In this document: in pieces, positions 14,478 to 22,741 of the stretch
Numbering within the stretch: position 1 is the first letter of the stretch
Layout of the letters: the number at the start of each line of letters is the position of its first letter
From: Acidimicrobiia bacterium
GTDB taxonomy: Bacteria; Actinomycetota; Acidimicrobiia; IMCC26256; PALSA-555
Direction: 5' to 3'
Length of the DNA stretch: 24,287 nucleotides
Assembly (NCBI GenBank): GCA_017853455.1
Contig: JAFMJM010000005.1
Coordinates: 1-24,287, forward strand
Position numbers and translations under genes: made by a program
The notes under the pieces: model-generated
Told to the model about the DNA's origin: nothing
What the model saw: only the letters and a program-made list of their open reading frames with translations
Database searches by the model: none

Positions 14478-15863
14478 GGACGGCGTCTGCTCGGTCGTGT
14501 CCCGTCCGGTGCGCACGTCGAGGAGATCGGGCGGGTCGTCAGGGAACCGACGTGACACCCAGACGGCCAGGACGGCCTCGAGGGTGGCCACCACGAACAC
14601 CACGCCGATCGCGGCGGACCGGTCGAGGCCCAGCGCTCCCCGTCCCGCCACGATCGCTCCGCCGATCCCCGCACCGAGCGCACCGCCCAGGACGTCGGTG
14701 AGCTGCACGGCCGAGGTCGCCGCGCCCTGGCGGCCCGGCTCGGCCTCGGTCAGCGCCACCATGGAGGTCGGCGAGTACGACAGGCCCATGCCGAGCCCGC
14801 CGAGCGCCCACGCCACGACCATGACCCCGACGGGGACCCCCGGGACGACGACGAGCCCACCGAGGGCGATGGCGGCCACGATGCAGGCCATCCCGGCGGT
14901 CGCCAGGTTGCGGCGACTCCAACGGCCGGCCAGCCGGGCCTGGCCCCACGACCCGACGGCCCAGAGGACCGTCGACGGGGTCAGCACCAGGCCGACGGCC
15001 ACCGGTGAGAAGCCGCGCTCGTTGGCGAGGGCGAAGGCGAGGAAGGCATCGGCCCCGAAGAAGGCGCAGGTCGTCAGGCCGCGGAACGCCACCGCGGCGG
15101 GTAGCCCACGGGCCGCCCGGAGGGTCCCGGCGGGGGTGAGCCTGCGGAAGTGGGGCACGGCGAGCGCCAGGCCGACGACCACCGCCGGAACGAGGATCAC
15201 GATCCGGTGGGCACCGAGGCCGGCGATCAGGAGTGCGGCGCCGATGGCCAGGGCGAACGCCGGGCGGATCGGAGCGCCGCGTGCCGGATCGCCGTCGTCA
15301 CCGGGTCCGAGGGGCCACATGGGGGGTAGCGCGAGGGCGGCGGCGACCGGCACCAGCACGATCAGTCCGAGGAAGACCGAGCGCCAGCCGAAGGCCTCGG
15401 CGGCCAGTCCGCCGATGGCGGGTGAGATCAGGCCCGGGATCACCCAGGCGCTCGAGAGGAGGGCGAACTGACGGGGTCGCTCGGCCTCGCCGAAGCTGCG
15501 TCCGATGGTCACGTAGGCGGCGTTGTAGAGCGCACCCCCGCCGAGGCCCTGGACCGCCCGGGCGACGACCAGGACGGCCATCGACGGCGCCAGCCCGCCG
15601 AGGAGGAGTCCGGCCCCGAACAGCGCGAGCCCGACGACGTAGACCGGGCCCGGGCCCCGCCGGTCGGTGGAGTGCCCGGCCAGCACGATGCCCACCATGT
15701 TGGCGAGCATGAAGGCGCTGAACAGCCAGCCGTAGAGCGACTCGCCCCCGAGATCCCGGGCCACCCGCGGCCCGATGGCCGCCACCGCCAGGGCCTCGAA
15801 GGCCAGGACGGCGACGGTGATCATGAGGCCGATCGTGAGGCGGCGGGTGCCCATCGGGGTCAT
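14475..15863 (-). CDS. MFS transporter
   Basis: A 462-residue integral membrane protein of the major facilitator superfamily with about 12-14 hydrophobic segments. The loop after the second helix, AGHSTDRRGPGPVY, is the conserved MFS motif A-like turn, and RAVQGLGGGALYNAAYVTIG resembles the helix 4-5 region of drug/proton antiporters. Glycine-rich LGGLGMGLSYSPTSMVAL and VLGGALGAGIGGAIVAG in the second half fit helix packing in the same group. The substrate is unknown: a sugar or glycoside is suggested only by the adjacent GH1 gene, while sequence style is closer to multidrug efflux. The start is ATG 15863 or the in-frame ATG at 15854. It lies upstream of the GH1 gene with 9 nt between, and divergent from trpC. 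Confidence 0.88.
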   Translation of the reverse strand: MTPMGTRRLTIGLMITVAVLAFEALAVAAIGPRVARDLGGESLYGWLFSAFMLANMVGIVLAGHSTDRRGPGPVYVVGLALFGAGLLLGGLAPSMAVLVVARAVQGLGGGALYNAAYVTIGRSFGEAERPRQFALLSSAWVIPGLISPAIGGLAAEAFGWRSVFLGLIVLVPVAAALALPPMWPLGPGDDGDPARGAPIRPAFALAIGAALLIAGLGAHRIVILVPAVVVGLALAVPHFRRLTPAGTLRAARGLPAAVAFRGLTTCAFFGADAFLAFALANERGFSPVAVGLVLTPSTVLWAVGSWGQARLAGRWSRRNLATAGMACIVAAIALGGLVVVPGVPVGVMVVAWALGGLGMGLSYSPTSMVALTEAEPGRQGAATSAVQLTDVLGGALGAGIGGAIVAGRGALGLDRSAAIGVVFVVATLEAVLAVWVSRRFPDDPPDLLDVRTGRDTTEQTPS

Positions 15864-15894
15864 GGTGGCACGGGCGGGTCGTGGGGCGGGGCCG

Positions 15895-15900
15895 TAGGCT
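15895..15900 (+). promoter_or_regulatory. Leaderless-type -10 element of trpC-trpB2
   Basis: TAGGCT is followed by 7 nt and the trpC GTG at 15908, the same geometry as at nth. Transcription should start at or very near the GTG. This rules out a trp leader-peptide attenuator here. Confidence 0.65.
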
Positions 15901-15907
15901 CGCCGCC

Positions 15908-16693
15908 GTGAGCGTCCTGGACCGCATCCTGGCGTCGAAACTCGACGAGGTGGAGGCGCTGCGGGCCCGTGCCGGCGACCTCGCGGCCGCGGCGGCCGAC
16001 GCTCCGCCGGTGCGCGACTTCGTCGGGGCGCTCACCGGTCCGAATCTGGCCGTCATCGCGGAGATCAAGCGGCGCTCCCCGTCGAAGGGGGACCTCGCAC
16101 CCGATCTCGACCCGGCCGCCACCGCCCGGGCCTACGTCGAGGGTGGCGCCGCCTGCCTGTCGGTCCTCACCGACGGGCCGTGGTTCGGGGGGAGTGCGGC
16201 CGACCTCGTGGCGGCCCGGGCCGCCGTCGGGGTCCCGGTGCTCCGCAAGGACTTCACCGTCGACCCCCTCCAGATCACCGAGGCCCGGGCGATGGGCGCC
16301 GACGCCGTCCTGCTGATCGTCGCCGCGCTCGACGACGCCCGCCTCGCCGACCTCCACGCCCACGCCACCGGACTGGGGCTGGCGGTGCTGATCGAGGTGC
16401 ACGACGAGGCCGAACTCGACCGGGCGCTGGCGATCCGCCCCCGCCTGCTCGGCGTCAACGCCCGCGACCTGGGCTCGTTCGCCGAGGACCTCGGCACCGG
16501 GGAGCGGATGGTCGGCCGGATCCCGGCCGACACGGTGGCCGTCGCCGAGAGCGCCATCCGCAGCGTCGAGGACGCCCGCCGGATGGCCCGGGCCGGTTTC
16601 CAGGCCGTCCTGGTGGGCGAGGCGCTCGTTCGGTCCGACGATCCGGCCCGATTGGTGCAAGCATTCACCGCCGAGCCGGTCGTCACCCGCTGA
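15908..16693 (+). CDS. trpC: Indole-3-glycerol-phosphate synthase
   Basis: A (beta/alpha)8-barrel enzyme that closes CdRP to indole-3-glycerol phosphate, with loss of CO2 and water. It has 261 residues, the usual monofunctional size, with no fused TrpF domain. AEIKRRSPSKG (E52, K54, S57) forms the start of the active site; VLRKDFTVDPLQI supplies the catalytic Lys; VLIEVHDEAEL the catalytic Glu; GVNARDL the Asn; VAESAIRS and VLVGEALVRSDDP the phosphate site. GTG 15908 is favoured over the longer frame to 15881 because a TAGGCT -10 element stands 7 nt before it. It is followed after 47 nt by trpB2, an unusual partner for trpC. Confidence 0.96.
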   Translation: MSVLDRILASKLDEVEALRARAGDLAAAAADAPPVRDFVGALTGPNLAVIAEIKRRSPSKGDLAPDLDPAATARAYVEGGAACLSVLTDGPWFGGSAADLVAARAAVGVPVLRKDFTVDPLQITEARAMGADAVLLIVAALDDARLADLHAHATGLGLAVLIEVHDEAELDRALAIRPRLLGVNARDLGSFAEDLGTGERMVGRIPADTVAVAESAIRSVEDARRMARAGFQAVLVGEALVRSDDPARLVQAFTAEPVVTR

Positions 16694-16740
16694 CCGGCGC
16701 AGTTCCAGACCACCGACCGACCCCGAGCGAAGGGACCCCG

Positions 16741-17991
16741 ATGCAATTCCACCTCCCCGCCGACAAGATGCCGACGGCTTGGTACAACGCCCTGCCCGAG
16801 ATGCCCGAGCCGATGCAGCCCCCGCTCCACCCGGGCACGCGTGAGCCGGTCGGTCCCGACGACCTCGCACCGCTGTTCCCGATGGCGCTGATCCAGCAGG
16901 AGATGTCGGGCGACATCTGGGTCGACATCCCCGGCGAGGTGATCGACATCCTCCGTCTGTGGCGGCCCACCCCCCTGGTGCGCGCCACGCGCCTCGAGCA
17001 GGCCCTCGGCACCCCGGCCCGCATCTACTTCAAGGACGAGTCGGTGTCGCCGGCCGGGTCGCACAAGCCCAACACCGCGGTTCCCCAGGCCTTCTACAAC
17101 AAGCAGGAGGGTGTCAACCGGCTCACCACCGAGACCGGTGCCGGCCAGTGGGGGACGGCCCTGTCGTTCGCGACCGCGCAGTACGACATGGAGTGCAAGG
17201 TGTACATGGTGCGCGCCTCGTACAACCAGAAGCCGTACCGCAAGATCCTCATGGAGACCTGGGGCGGCGAGGTGGTGCCGTCGCCGATCGCCGATCCCGA
17301 CCACCCCGGCTCGCTCGGCCTCGCGATCTCCGACGCCGTGGCCGACGCCGTGGGCCGGACCGACACCCACTACGCACTCGGTTCCGTGCTCAACCACGTG
17401 CTGCTCCACCAGACGGTCATCGGGCTCGAGGCGAAGGACCAGCTCGAGCTCGCCGGCGAGCGGACCCCCGACGTCGTCGTGGGCTGCTGCGGCGGTGGAT
17501 CGAACCTGGGTGGGATCGCCCTGCCGTTCATGACCGACCCGAAGGTCCGCCTGCTCGCCGCCGAGCCGGCGTCGTGCCCGACCCTCACCGAGGGGACGTT
17601 CGAGTACGACTTCGGCGACTCGGCGGGGATGACCCCGCTCATGCCGATGTACACGCTCGGCGCCGACTTCGTGCCGCCCTCGATCCACGCCGGCGGCCTG
17701 CGGTACCACGGCGACAGCCCGATCATCTCGGCGTTGGTCAAGGCCGGCCGCATGGAGGCGGTGGCCTACCCGCAGGGCAAGACCTTCGAGGCGGCGGTGC
17801 AGTTCGCCCGCACCGAGGGCAAGCTGCCGGCCCCCGAGGCCGGGCACGTCCTGCGGGCCGTCATCGACGAGGCGCTGGCCGCCAAGGAGCTCGACGAGGA
17901 GCGGGTGATCCTCTTCAGCTACTGCGGCCACGGGTTCCTCGACCTGGCCGCCTACGACGACTTCAACAACGGGCGCCTGATCGACGCCTGA
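16741..17991 (+). CDS. trpB2: TrpB2-type tryptophan synthase beta chain
   Basis: A 416-residue PLP enzyme of the TrpB2 group (TrpB-like proteins first described in archaea and some bacteria). The Schiff-base lysine is K109 in SPAGSHKPNTAVPQAF, the catalytic Glu E131 in TETGAGQWGTALS, and the PLP phosphate loop is CGGGSNLGG. The N-terminal extension (about 40 residues longer than TrpB1 before the PLP lysine region) and the block SIHAGGLRYHGDSPIISAL mark it as TrpB2 rather than TrpB1. TrpB2 proteins can make tryptophan from indole and serine without a tight TrpA complex; their in vivo role is debated. ATG 16741 is preceded by a GAAGGGA Shine-Dalgarno. A canonical TrpB1 is encoded 3 kb downstream. 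Its stop abuts the stop of the convergent PAP2 gene. Confidence 0.93.
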   Translation: MQFHLPADKMPTAWYNALPEMPEPMQPPLHPGTREPVGPDDLAPLFPMALIQQEMSGDIWVDIPGEVIDILRLWRPTPLVRATRLEQALGTPARIYFKDESVSPAGSHKPNTAVPQAFYNKQEGVNRLTTETGAGQWGTALSFATAQYDMECKVYMVRASYNQKPYRKILMETWGGEVVPSPIADPDHPGSLGLAISDAVADAVGRTDTHYALGSVLNHVLLHQTVIGLEAKDQLELAGERTPDVVVGCCGGGSNLGGIALPFMTDPKVRLLAAEPASCPTLTEGTFEYDFGDSAGMTPLMPMYTLGADFVPPSIHAGGLRYHGDSPIISALVKAGRMEAVAYPQGKTFEAAVQFARTEGKLPAPEAGHVLRAVIDEALAAKELDEERVILFSYCGHGFLDLAAYDDFNNGRLIDA

Positions 17992-18924
17992 TCACCCCGA
18001 CGTCGTGTCCGTGACCGGTGCCGGATCCCGTTCGGGGTCCGGCACCGTCGCGTTCGACCGCGTGCTGCGGGCGTCGAGGACCCGGCCCACGACGACGAAG
18101 GCCACGACGGCGTAGACGTAGCCGAGCAGCTCGTCGAACACGTAGTGCTCGGCGAAGTAGACCAGCACGAACGCCATGGTCGCGACGTACGCGACCAGGA
18201 CGACGCGCCACCGCGGCGAGGCCACCGCCCAGAACAGCAACAGGAAGAGCAGCGGGTACGCCGCGTGCTCGCTCGGGATCGCGCCCACGGGGTTGGAGTA
18301 CTTCGGATCACCGGAGAACACCTTGGCGAGCAGATCCACCCCGAGGTGGTTCCAGAGCACGTCCGGGACCCGGGCGAGGTGCGGGAGGTATCCCTCCCGG
18401 CTCGCCATCCACGGCGGCACCGCCGGATAGACGACGTAGGTGGCGAACCCGGCGAGGCTGCAGGCCAGGAACGTCCAGGCGTACCGGGCGAAGCGGTCGC
18501 GGGTCCGCAGCCAGACGACGACGCCGACCACGATCGCCGCGAAGAAGTGGCTCACGTAGACGAGCAGGAACGCGTAGTCGAGCACGCCGGGGTGGCGGGC
18601 GTCGAAGAATGCCCGTTGGAGCCGCACCGACGGTGCGGTCCCGAACCCGATGAACTCGTCGAAGCCGAGCTGTGGTTGCACGTGGGCCCGGGGGAGCAGC
18701 GACGGCGCGTTCATGCGGATGAGGTCGTAGGCGGCCAGGATGACCAGCACGGGGAGCCAGTCCATGCAGGTGCGGGCGACGCGGTTCTCGGAGCGCCAGC
18801 ACAGCACCGAGAGGAGGCCCAGTGCCCACACGAGCACCCACGGGCGCTCGGGCAGCCCGACCAGCGCGACCACCGCGACGGTGGTCACCCCGTAACCCGC
18901 GATCCAAGCCCCCCGGAGCCGCAC
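17992..18924 (-). CDS. PAP2-superfamily membrane protein (AUR1/PAP2_3-like)
   Basis: A 310-residue multi-pass membrane protein with about seven hydrophobic segments. The PAP2 motifs are present in the form used by inositol-phosphorylceramide-synthase-like (AUR1/PAP2_3) proteins: YPAVPPWMA (about 166-174), AIPSEHAAYP with H220, and FAEHYVFDELLG with H260 and D264. These residues normally carry out transfer or hydrolysis of lipid-linked phosphate groups at the outer face of the membrane. Acting on phosphatidylinositol-type or polyprenyl-phosphate lipids is plausible for an actinomycete, but the substrate is not readable. GTG 18924 follows a TACGCT -10 element by 7 nt (leaderless). Its TGA and the trpB2 TGA are back-to-back in TGATCA. 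The C-terminal ~30 residues are polar and probably disordered. Confidence 0.87.
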   Translation of the reverse strand: MRLRGAWIAGYGVTTVAVVALVGLPERPWVLVWALGLLSVLCWRSENRVARTCMDWLPVLVILAAYDLIRMNAPSLLPRAHVQPQLGFDEFIGFGTAPSVRLQRAFFDARHPGVLDYAFLLVYVSHFFAAIVVGVVVWLRTRDRFARYAWTFLACSLAGFATYVVYPAVPPWMASREGYLPHLARVPDVLWNHLGVDLLAKVFSGDPKYSNPVGAIPSEHAAYPLLFLLLFWAVASPRWRVVLVAYVATMAFVLVYFAEHYVFDELLGYVYAVVAFVVVGRVLDARSTRSNATVPDPERDPAPVTDTTSG

Positions 18925-18931
18925 GGCCCGG

Positions 18932-18937
18932 AGCGTA
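18932..18937 (-). promoter_or_regulatory. Leaderless-type -10 element of the PAP2-like gene
   Basis: On the minus strand TACGCT is followed by 7 nt and the GTG at 18924. It lies within the 53-nt divergent gap shared with trpF, whose own element is 28 nt away on the other strand. Confidence 0.6.
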
Positions 18938-18965
18938 ATGGCCGCCGCCGGTCGGAGCCGTCCGG

Positions 18966-18971
18966 TAGGTT
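18966..18971 (+). promoter_or_regulatory. Leaderless-type -10 element of trpF-trpB1-trpA
   Basis: TAGGTT is followed by 6 nt and the trpF GTG at 18978. No -35 match is evident. A leaderless transcript leaves no space for attenuation. Confidence 0.65.
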
Positions 18972-18977
18972 CGACCC

Positions 18978-19670
18978 GTGTTCGTGAAGATCTGTGGCAT
19001 CACCACCGAGGAGGACGCCCTCCTCGCGGTGGCCATGGGCGCCGACGCCCTCGGGTTCGTGTTCGCCTCGGGTAGCCCCCGCCAGGTCAGCCCCGACACG
19101 GTGCGCGACATCCTCCACCGTCTCCCGACCGACACCATGACCATCGGGGTGTTCCGCGACGAGCGGCCGGAGCGGATCATCGACCTGGTGGGGCGGCTCG
19201 GGCTCACCGGGGTCCAGCTCCACGGCCGTGAGCCGGTCTCGGAGGCCCGGGAGATCCGACCCCACGTCCGCTTCCTGATCCACGCCTTCGCCGCCGGCGA
19301 CGAGGCCCTGGCCTTCGCCGCCAACAGCCCCGCCGACGCCGTGCTGCTCGACGCCCCGTCCCCGGGCTCGGGTCGCGTCTTCGACTGGTCCCTGGCCGAG
19401 GGCGCCCCGGGCGGCGTCCGCCTGCTCCTGGCCGGCGGCCTCACCCCCGACAACGTCGCCGAGGCCATCGAGCGGGTGCGGCCGTGGGGGGTCGACGTCA
19501 GCAGCGGGGTCGAGACGACGGCCGGGTCGGGCCGCAAGGACCCCCGCAAGGTCCGCCGGTTCGTCGAGCTGGCCCGGGCGGCCGGAGAGCGGCTCGAGGT
19601 CGACGGCTGGCAACCGTCCGAGGACCTCGACGGCGGTCCCTACGATTGGGCCCACGACGACCGTCCCTGA
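18978..19670 (+). CDS. trpF: Phosphoribosylanthranilate isomerase
   Basis: A barrel enzyme that converts phosphoribosylanthranilate to CdRP by an Amadori rearrangement. It has 230 residues; KICGIT holds the catalytic base C6, LLDAPSPGSG the catalytic acid D125, and AGGLTPDNV with GVDVSSGVE form the phosphate site, all as in dedicated TrpF enzymes. GTG 18978 is supported by TAGGTT 6 nt upstream. The C-terminal ~20 residues (DGWQPSEDLDGGPYDWAHDD) extend acidic beyond the usual end. It heads trpF-trpB1-trpA. Many actinomycetes lack trpF and use PriA (HisA-like) instead, so its presence together with hisA is informative. Confidence 0.95.
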   Translation: MFVKICGITTEEDALLAVAMGADALGFVFASGSPRQVSPDTVRDILHRLPTDTMTIGVFRDERPERIIDLVGRLGLTGVQLHGREPVSEAREIRPHVRFLIHAFAAGDEALAFAANSPADAVLLDAPSPGSGRVFDWSLAEGAPGGVRLLLAGGLTPDNVAEAIERVRPWGVDVSSGVETTAGSGRKDPRKVRRFVELARAAGERLEVDGWQPSEDLDGGPYDWAHDDRP

Positions 19671-19713
19671 CGGTGCGTCGGACCGATCATCCCCGACCGA
19701 ACCCGAGGCCCCG

Positions 19714-20954
<1,241 letters not shown>

Positions 20955-20958
<4 letters not shown>

Positions 20959-21746
20959 GCCTCGAGGCCCACCTCCGCGAGCGCCGGTCGGCCGGCGCGA
21001 AGCTCCTCGTTCCCTACGTCACCGGGGGACTCGACGACGCGTGGCCCGACGTCGTGCGGGCGGTGGTCGACGCCGGCGCGGACGCGGTGGAGATCGGCAT
21101 CCCGTTCTCCGACCCGGTGATGGACGGACCCGTGATCCAGGAGGCCTCCCAGCGGGCCCTGGCCCGGGGCGCGACCCCCACGTCGATCCTGGACGAGGCC
21201 CGCTCGCTCGACGTCGACGTCCCGCTCGTGGTCATGACCTACTGCAACCTCGTGCTCCACGCGGGATGCGCCCGTTTCGCCGCGGCTCTCCACGACAGCG
21301 GCATCTCGGGCGCGATCCTGCCCGACCTGCCGCTCCACGAGATCGGGGAGTGGGCCGACGCCGCCGACGACGCCGGCGTCGAGACCGTCCTGCTGGCGGC
21401 ACCGAACTCCACCGACGAGCGCATCGCCGCCATCGCAGAGCGCTCGCGCGGATTCCTCTACTGCGTCAGCCTGCTCGGCATCACCGGCGTGCGCTCGGAG
21501 CTCGCCGAGCGCGCCACCGACATCGCCCGCCGGGTGAAGCACGCCACCGATCTGCCGGCGCTCCTCGGCGTCGGCATCTCGTCCCCCGACCAGGCGGTGG
21601 CCGGATCGGCGGTCGCCGACGGCGTCGTGGTGGGGAGCGCCCTGGTCGCCCGACTGCTCGAGGGTGCCGGACCCGAGGGCGCCCACGACCTCGTGTCCGG
21701 GTTCCGCACGGCCCTCGACGACGCCGCCGCCGAGGAGGCACCGTGA
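20955..21746 (+). CDS. trpA: Tryptophan synthase alpha chain
   Basis: TrpA splits indole-3-glycerol phosphate into indole and glyceraldehyde 3-phosphate and passes the indole to TrpB. It has 263 residues. The catalytic Glu and Asp are E47 and D57 within AVEIGIPFSDPVMDGPVIQ; VVMTYCNLVLHAG, GAILPDLPLHE, FLYCVSLLGITGVR and GVGISSPDQ form the remaining barrel loops, including the phosphate site. GTG 20955 overlaps the trpB1 stop by 4 bp, and its own stop overlaps the next small gene by 4 bp (GTGA). In M. tuberculosis lgt follows trpA; here a small cysteine/histidine-rich gene does. Confidence 0.97.
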
Positions 21747-22060
21747 CCCGACCGTTCGACGACGCCTGCGACCTGTGCGAGGCCGCGAAGATCACCGAAT
21801 GGTTCCACGAGGACGACGTGTGCTGGATCGCCGAGTGCGAGATCTGCTCGGTGCCGATGGTGGTCTGGAAGAGCCACGGCGTGGAGCCGCCCGCCGAGGA
21901 GCTCGCCCACATGCACACCCGACTCGGCGAGGTGGTGGAGGTGCACTTCGAGTACACCCACTACGTCGACGACAACATGCGGAACATCCCCGACCACTAC
22001 CACGCCCACGCCCGGCCCCAGGGCGGCTTCTTCGGGCACGGCCTGCGCCGTCGCACCTAG
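21743..22060 (+). CDS. Small CxxC protein with HIT-like motif, coupled to trpA
   Basis: A 105-residue protein with two CxxC pairs (C9-C12 and C32-C35, plus C27) near the N-terminus and a C-terminal HYHAHARP stretch that matches the His-x-His-x-His core of HIT (histidine triad) hydrolases. The middle, SVPMVVWKSHGVEPPAEELA, resembles the strand-helix before the triad in HIT proteins, and an N-terminal CxxC zinc site is common there. It is shorter than most HIT enzymes (110-150), and the first half aligns only loosely, so it could be a degenerate or zinc-structural relative. GTG 21743 overlaps the trpA stop (GTGA). No role in tryptophan metabolism is known to me. The HIT assignment is inference from short motifs. 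Confidence 0.7.
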   Translation: MTRPFDDACDLCEAAKITEWFHEDDVCWIAECEICSVPMVVWKSHGVEPPAEELAHMHTRLGEVVEVHFEYTHYVDDNMRNIPDHYHAHARPQGGFFGHGLRRRT

Positions 22061-22110
22061 GCGCCCCGGCCGCGTTCGTCGGAATCGCCCGGGGCCCACA
22101 TATTCCCGAA

Positions 22111-22120
22111 ATTCCGGAAT
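22111..22120. repeat. Palindrome overlapping the -35 region of the fasciclin gene
   Basis: ATTCCGGAAT is a perfect 10-bp palindrome, and an additional ATTCC at 22102-22106 gives a second inverted pairing with the same GGAAT. The segment is markedly AT-richer than its surroundings. It overlaps a sigma-R-like -35 box, so it may also be an operator. Confidence 0.5.
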
Positions 22121-22141
22121 CATGTATCCGGTGTCGTCGTT
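22116..22141 (+). promoter_or_regulatory. Sigma-R-like ECF promoter of the fasciclin gene
   Basis: GGAAT (22116-22120), 18 nt, then GTT (22139-22141) matches exactly the GGAAT-N18-GTT consensus of Streptomyces sigma-R, the thiol-stress ECF sigma factor. Start of transcription near 22148 would leave a leader of about 35 nt before the fasciclin start. A TAnnnT element is not present in this interval. Confidence 0.5.
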
Positions 22142-22174
22142 TCGGAGGGTGACGGAACACCCCCCCCGACGAAT

Positions 22175-22178
22175 GGAG
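22175..22178 (+). promoter_or_regulatory. Ribosome-binding site favouring the second ATG
   Basis: GGAG is 2 nt before the ATG at 22181 but 5 nt before the ATG at 22184; the latter spacing is workable, so 22184 is the likelier start. Confidence 0.55.
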
Positions 22179-22183
22179 TCATG

Positions 22184-22696
22184 ATGAAGCGATTCACCCG
22201 AGTGGTGGTGGCGGTCGTCGCCGCCGGATCACTGCTGGTCGGCGCCGCCGGTGTCGCCGGCGCCGCCGAGAGCTCGACGTCCGACCAGACGGTCGTCCAG
22301 ATCGCGGCGGCCAATCCCGACTTCAGCACGCTGGTGTCGGCCGTGCAGGCCGCAGGCCTGGCGGAGACCCTCAGCGGCAAGGGCCCGTTCACCGTGTTCG
22401 CCCCGACCAACGAGGCCTTCGCCAAGATCCCGCAGGCGAAGCTGCAGAGCATCCTCGCCGACAAGGCGCTCCTCACCGACATCCTCACCTACCACGTGGT
22501 GCCGGGCGCCGTGAAGGCCAAGGACCTGAAGAAGTCGCAGAAGGTCGCGACGGTCGAGGGCTCGAAGGTCGTCATCAAGAAGTCGAAGAAGGGCGCCACG
22601 ATCGACGGCGCCAAGATCGTCAAGACCGACATCGTCGGGAGCAACGGAGTGATCCACGTGATCGACACCGTGATCCTGCCGCCGTCGGCGAAGTAG
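22184..22696 (+). CDS. Secreted fasciclin (FAS1)-domain protein
   Basis: A 170-residue exported protein: basic start (MKRFTRV), hydrophobic core VVVAVVAAGSLLVGAAGVAG, and a likely signal-peptidase site around AGA-AESS, followed by a single FAS1 domain. FAS1 signatures are FTVFAPTNEAFAK (H1), the YH pair in LTYHVVPG, and VIHVIDTVILPP (H2). It resembles mycobacterial MPB70/MPT83-type and other single-FAS1 secreted proteins, which act in adhesion or at the cell surface; no lipobox cysteine is seen, so it is probably released or loosely attached. A Lys/Ser-rich stretch at about 105-130 (DLKKSQKV, VIKKSKKG) is notable. ATG 22184 is chosen on RBS spacing; 22181 would add one Met. It has its own sigma-R-like promoter and a strong downstream hairpin. 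Confidence 0.93.
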   Translation: MKRFTRVVVAVVAAGSLLVGAAGVAGAAESSTSDQTVVQIAAANPDFSTLVSAVQAAGLAETLSGKGPFTVFAPTNEAFAKIPQAKLQSILADKALLTDILTYHVVPGAVKAKDLKKSQKVATVEGSKVVIKKSKKGATIDGAKIVKTDIVGSNGVIHVIDTVILPPSAK

Positions 22697-22712
22697 TCGG
22701 CACGCTCCGGGT

Positions 22713-22740
22713 GGTGCGGGGGCCCTCGGGCCCCCGCACC
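22713..22740. terminator. Strong bidirectional hairpin between fasciclin gene and DLH gene
   Basis: GGTGCGGGGGCCC (22713-22725) and GGGCCCCCGCACC (22728-22740) are perfect 13-nt inverted repeats, effectively a 12-bp stem with a CTCG loop. It lies 16 nt after the fasciclin stop and 1 nt before the convergent DLH stop. No T tract. Confidence 0.8.
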
Positions 22741-22741
22741 G

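Noticed and set aside
13338..14555. 405-codon plus-strand frame opposite the GH1 gene
   Set aside because: It is antisense shadow of a GH1 gene with both catalytic glutamates present.
15864..15907. trp leader peptide, attenuator or T-box before trpC, trpE or trpF
   Set aside because: The start codons lie 6-7 nt (trpC, trpF) or 3 nt after hisI (trpE) from the upstream element, so no leader RNA can fit. No tandem Trp codons or T-box-like sequence was seen.
16132..17931. 599-codon minus-strand frame opposite trpC-trpB2
   Set aside because: It runs antisense across two real genes and the gap between them. The product is low-complexity Arg/Gly/Val sequence without recognisable domains.
22061..22110. 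Terminator after the HIT-like gene
   Set aside because: No convincing stem-loop was found between 22061 and the sigma-R-like promoter, only short GC-rich stretches.
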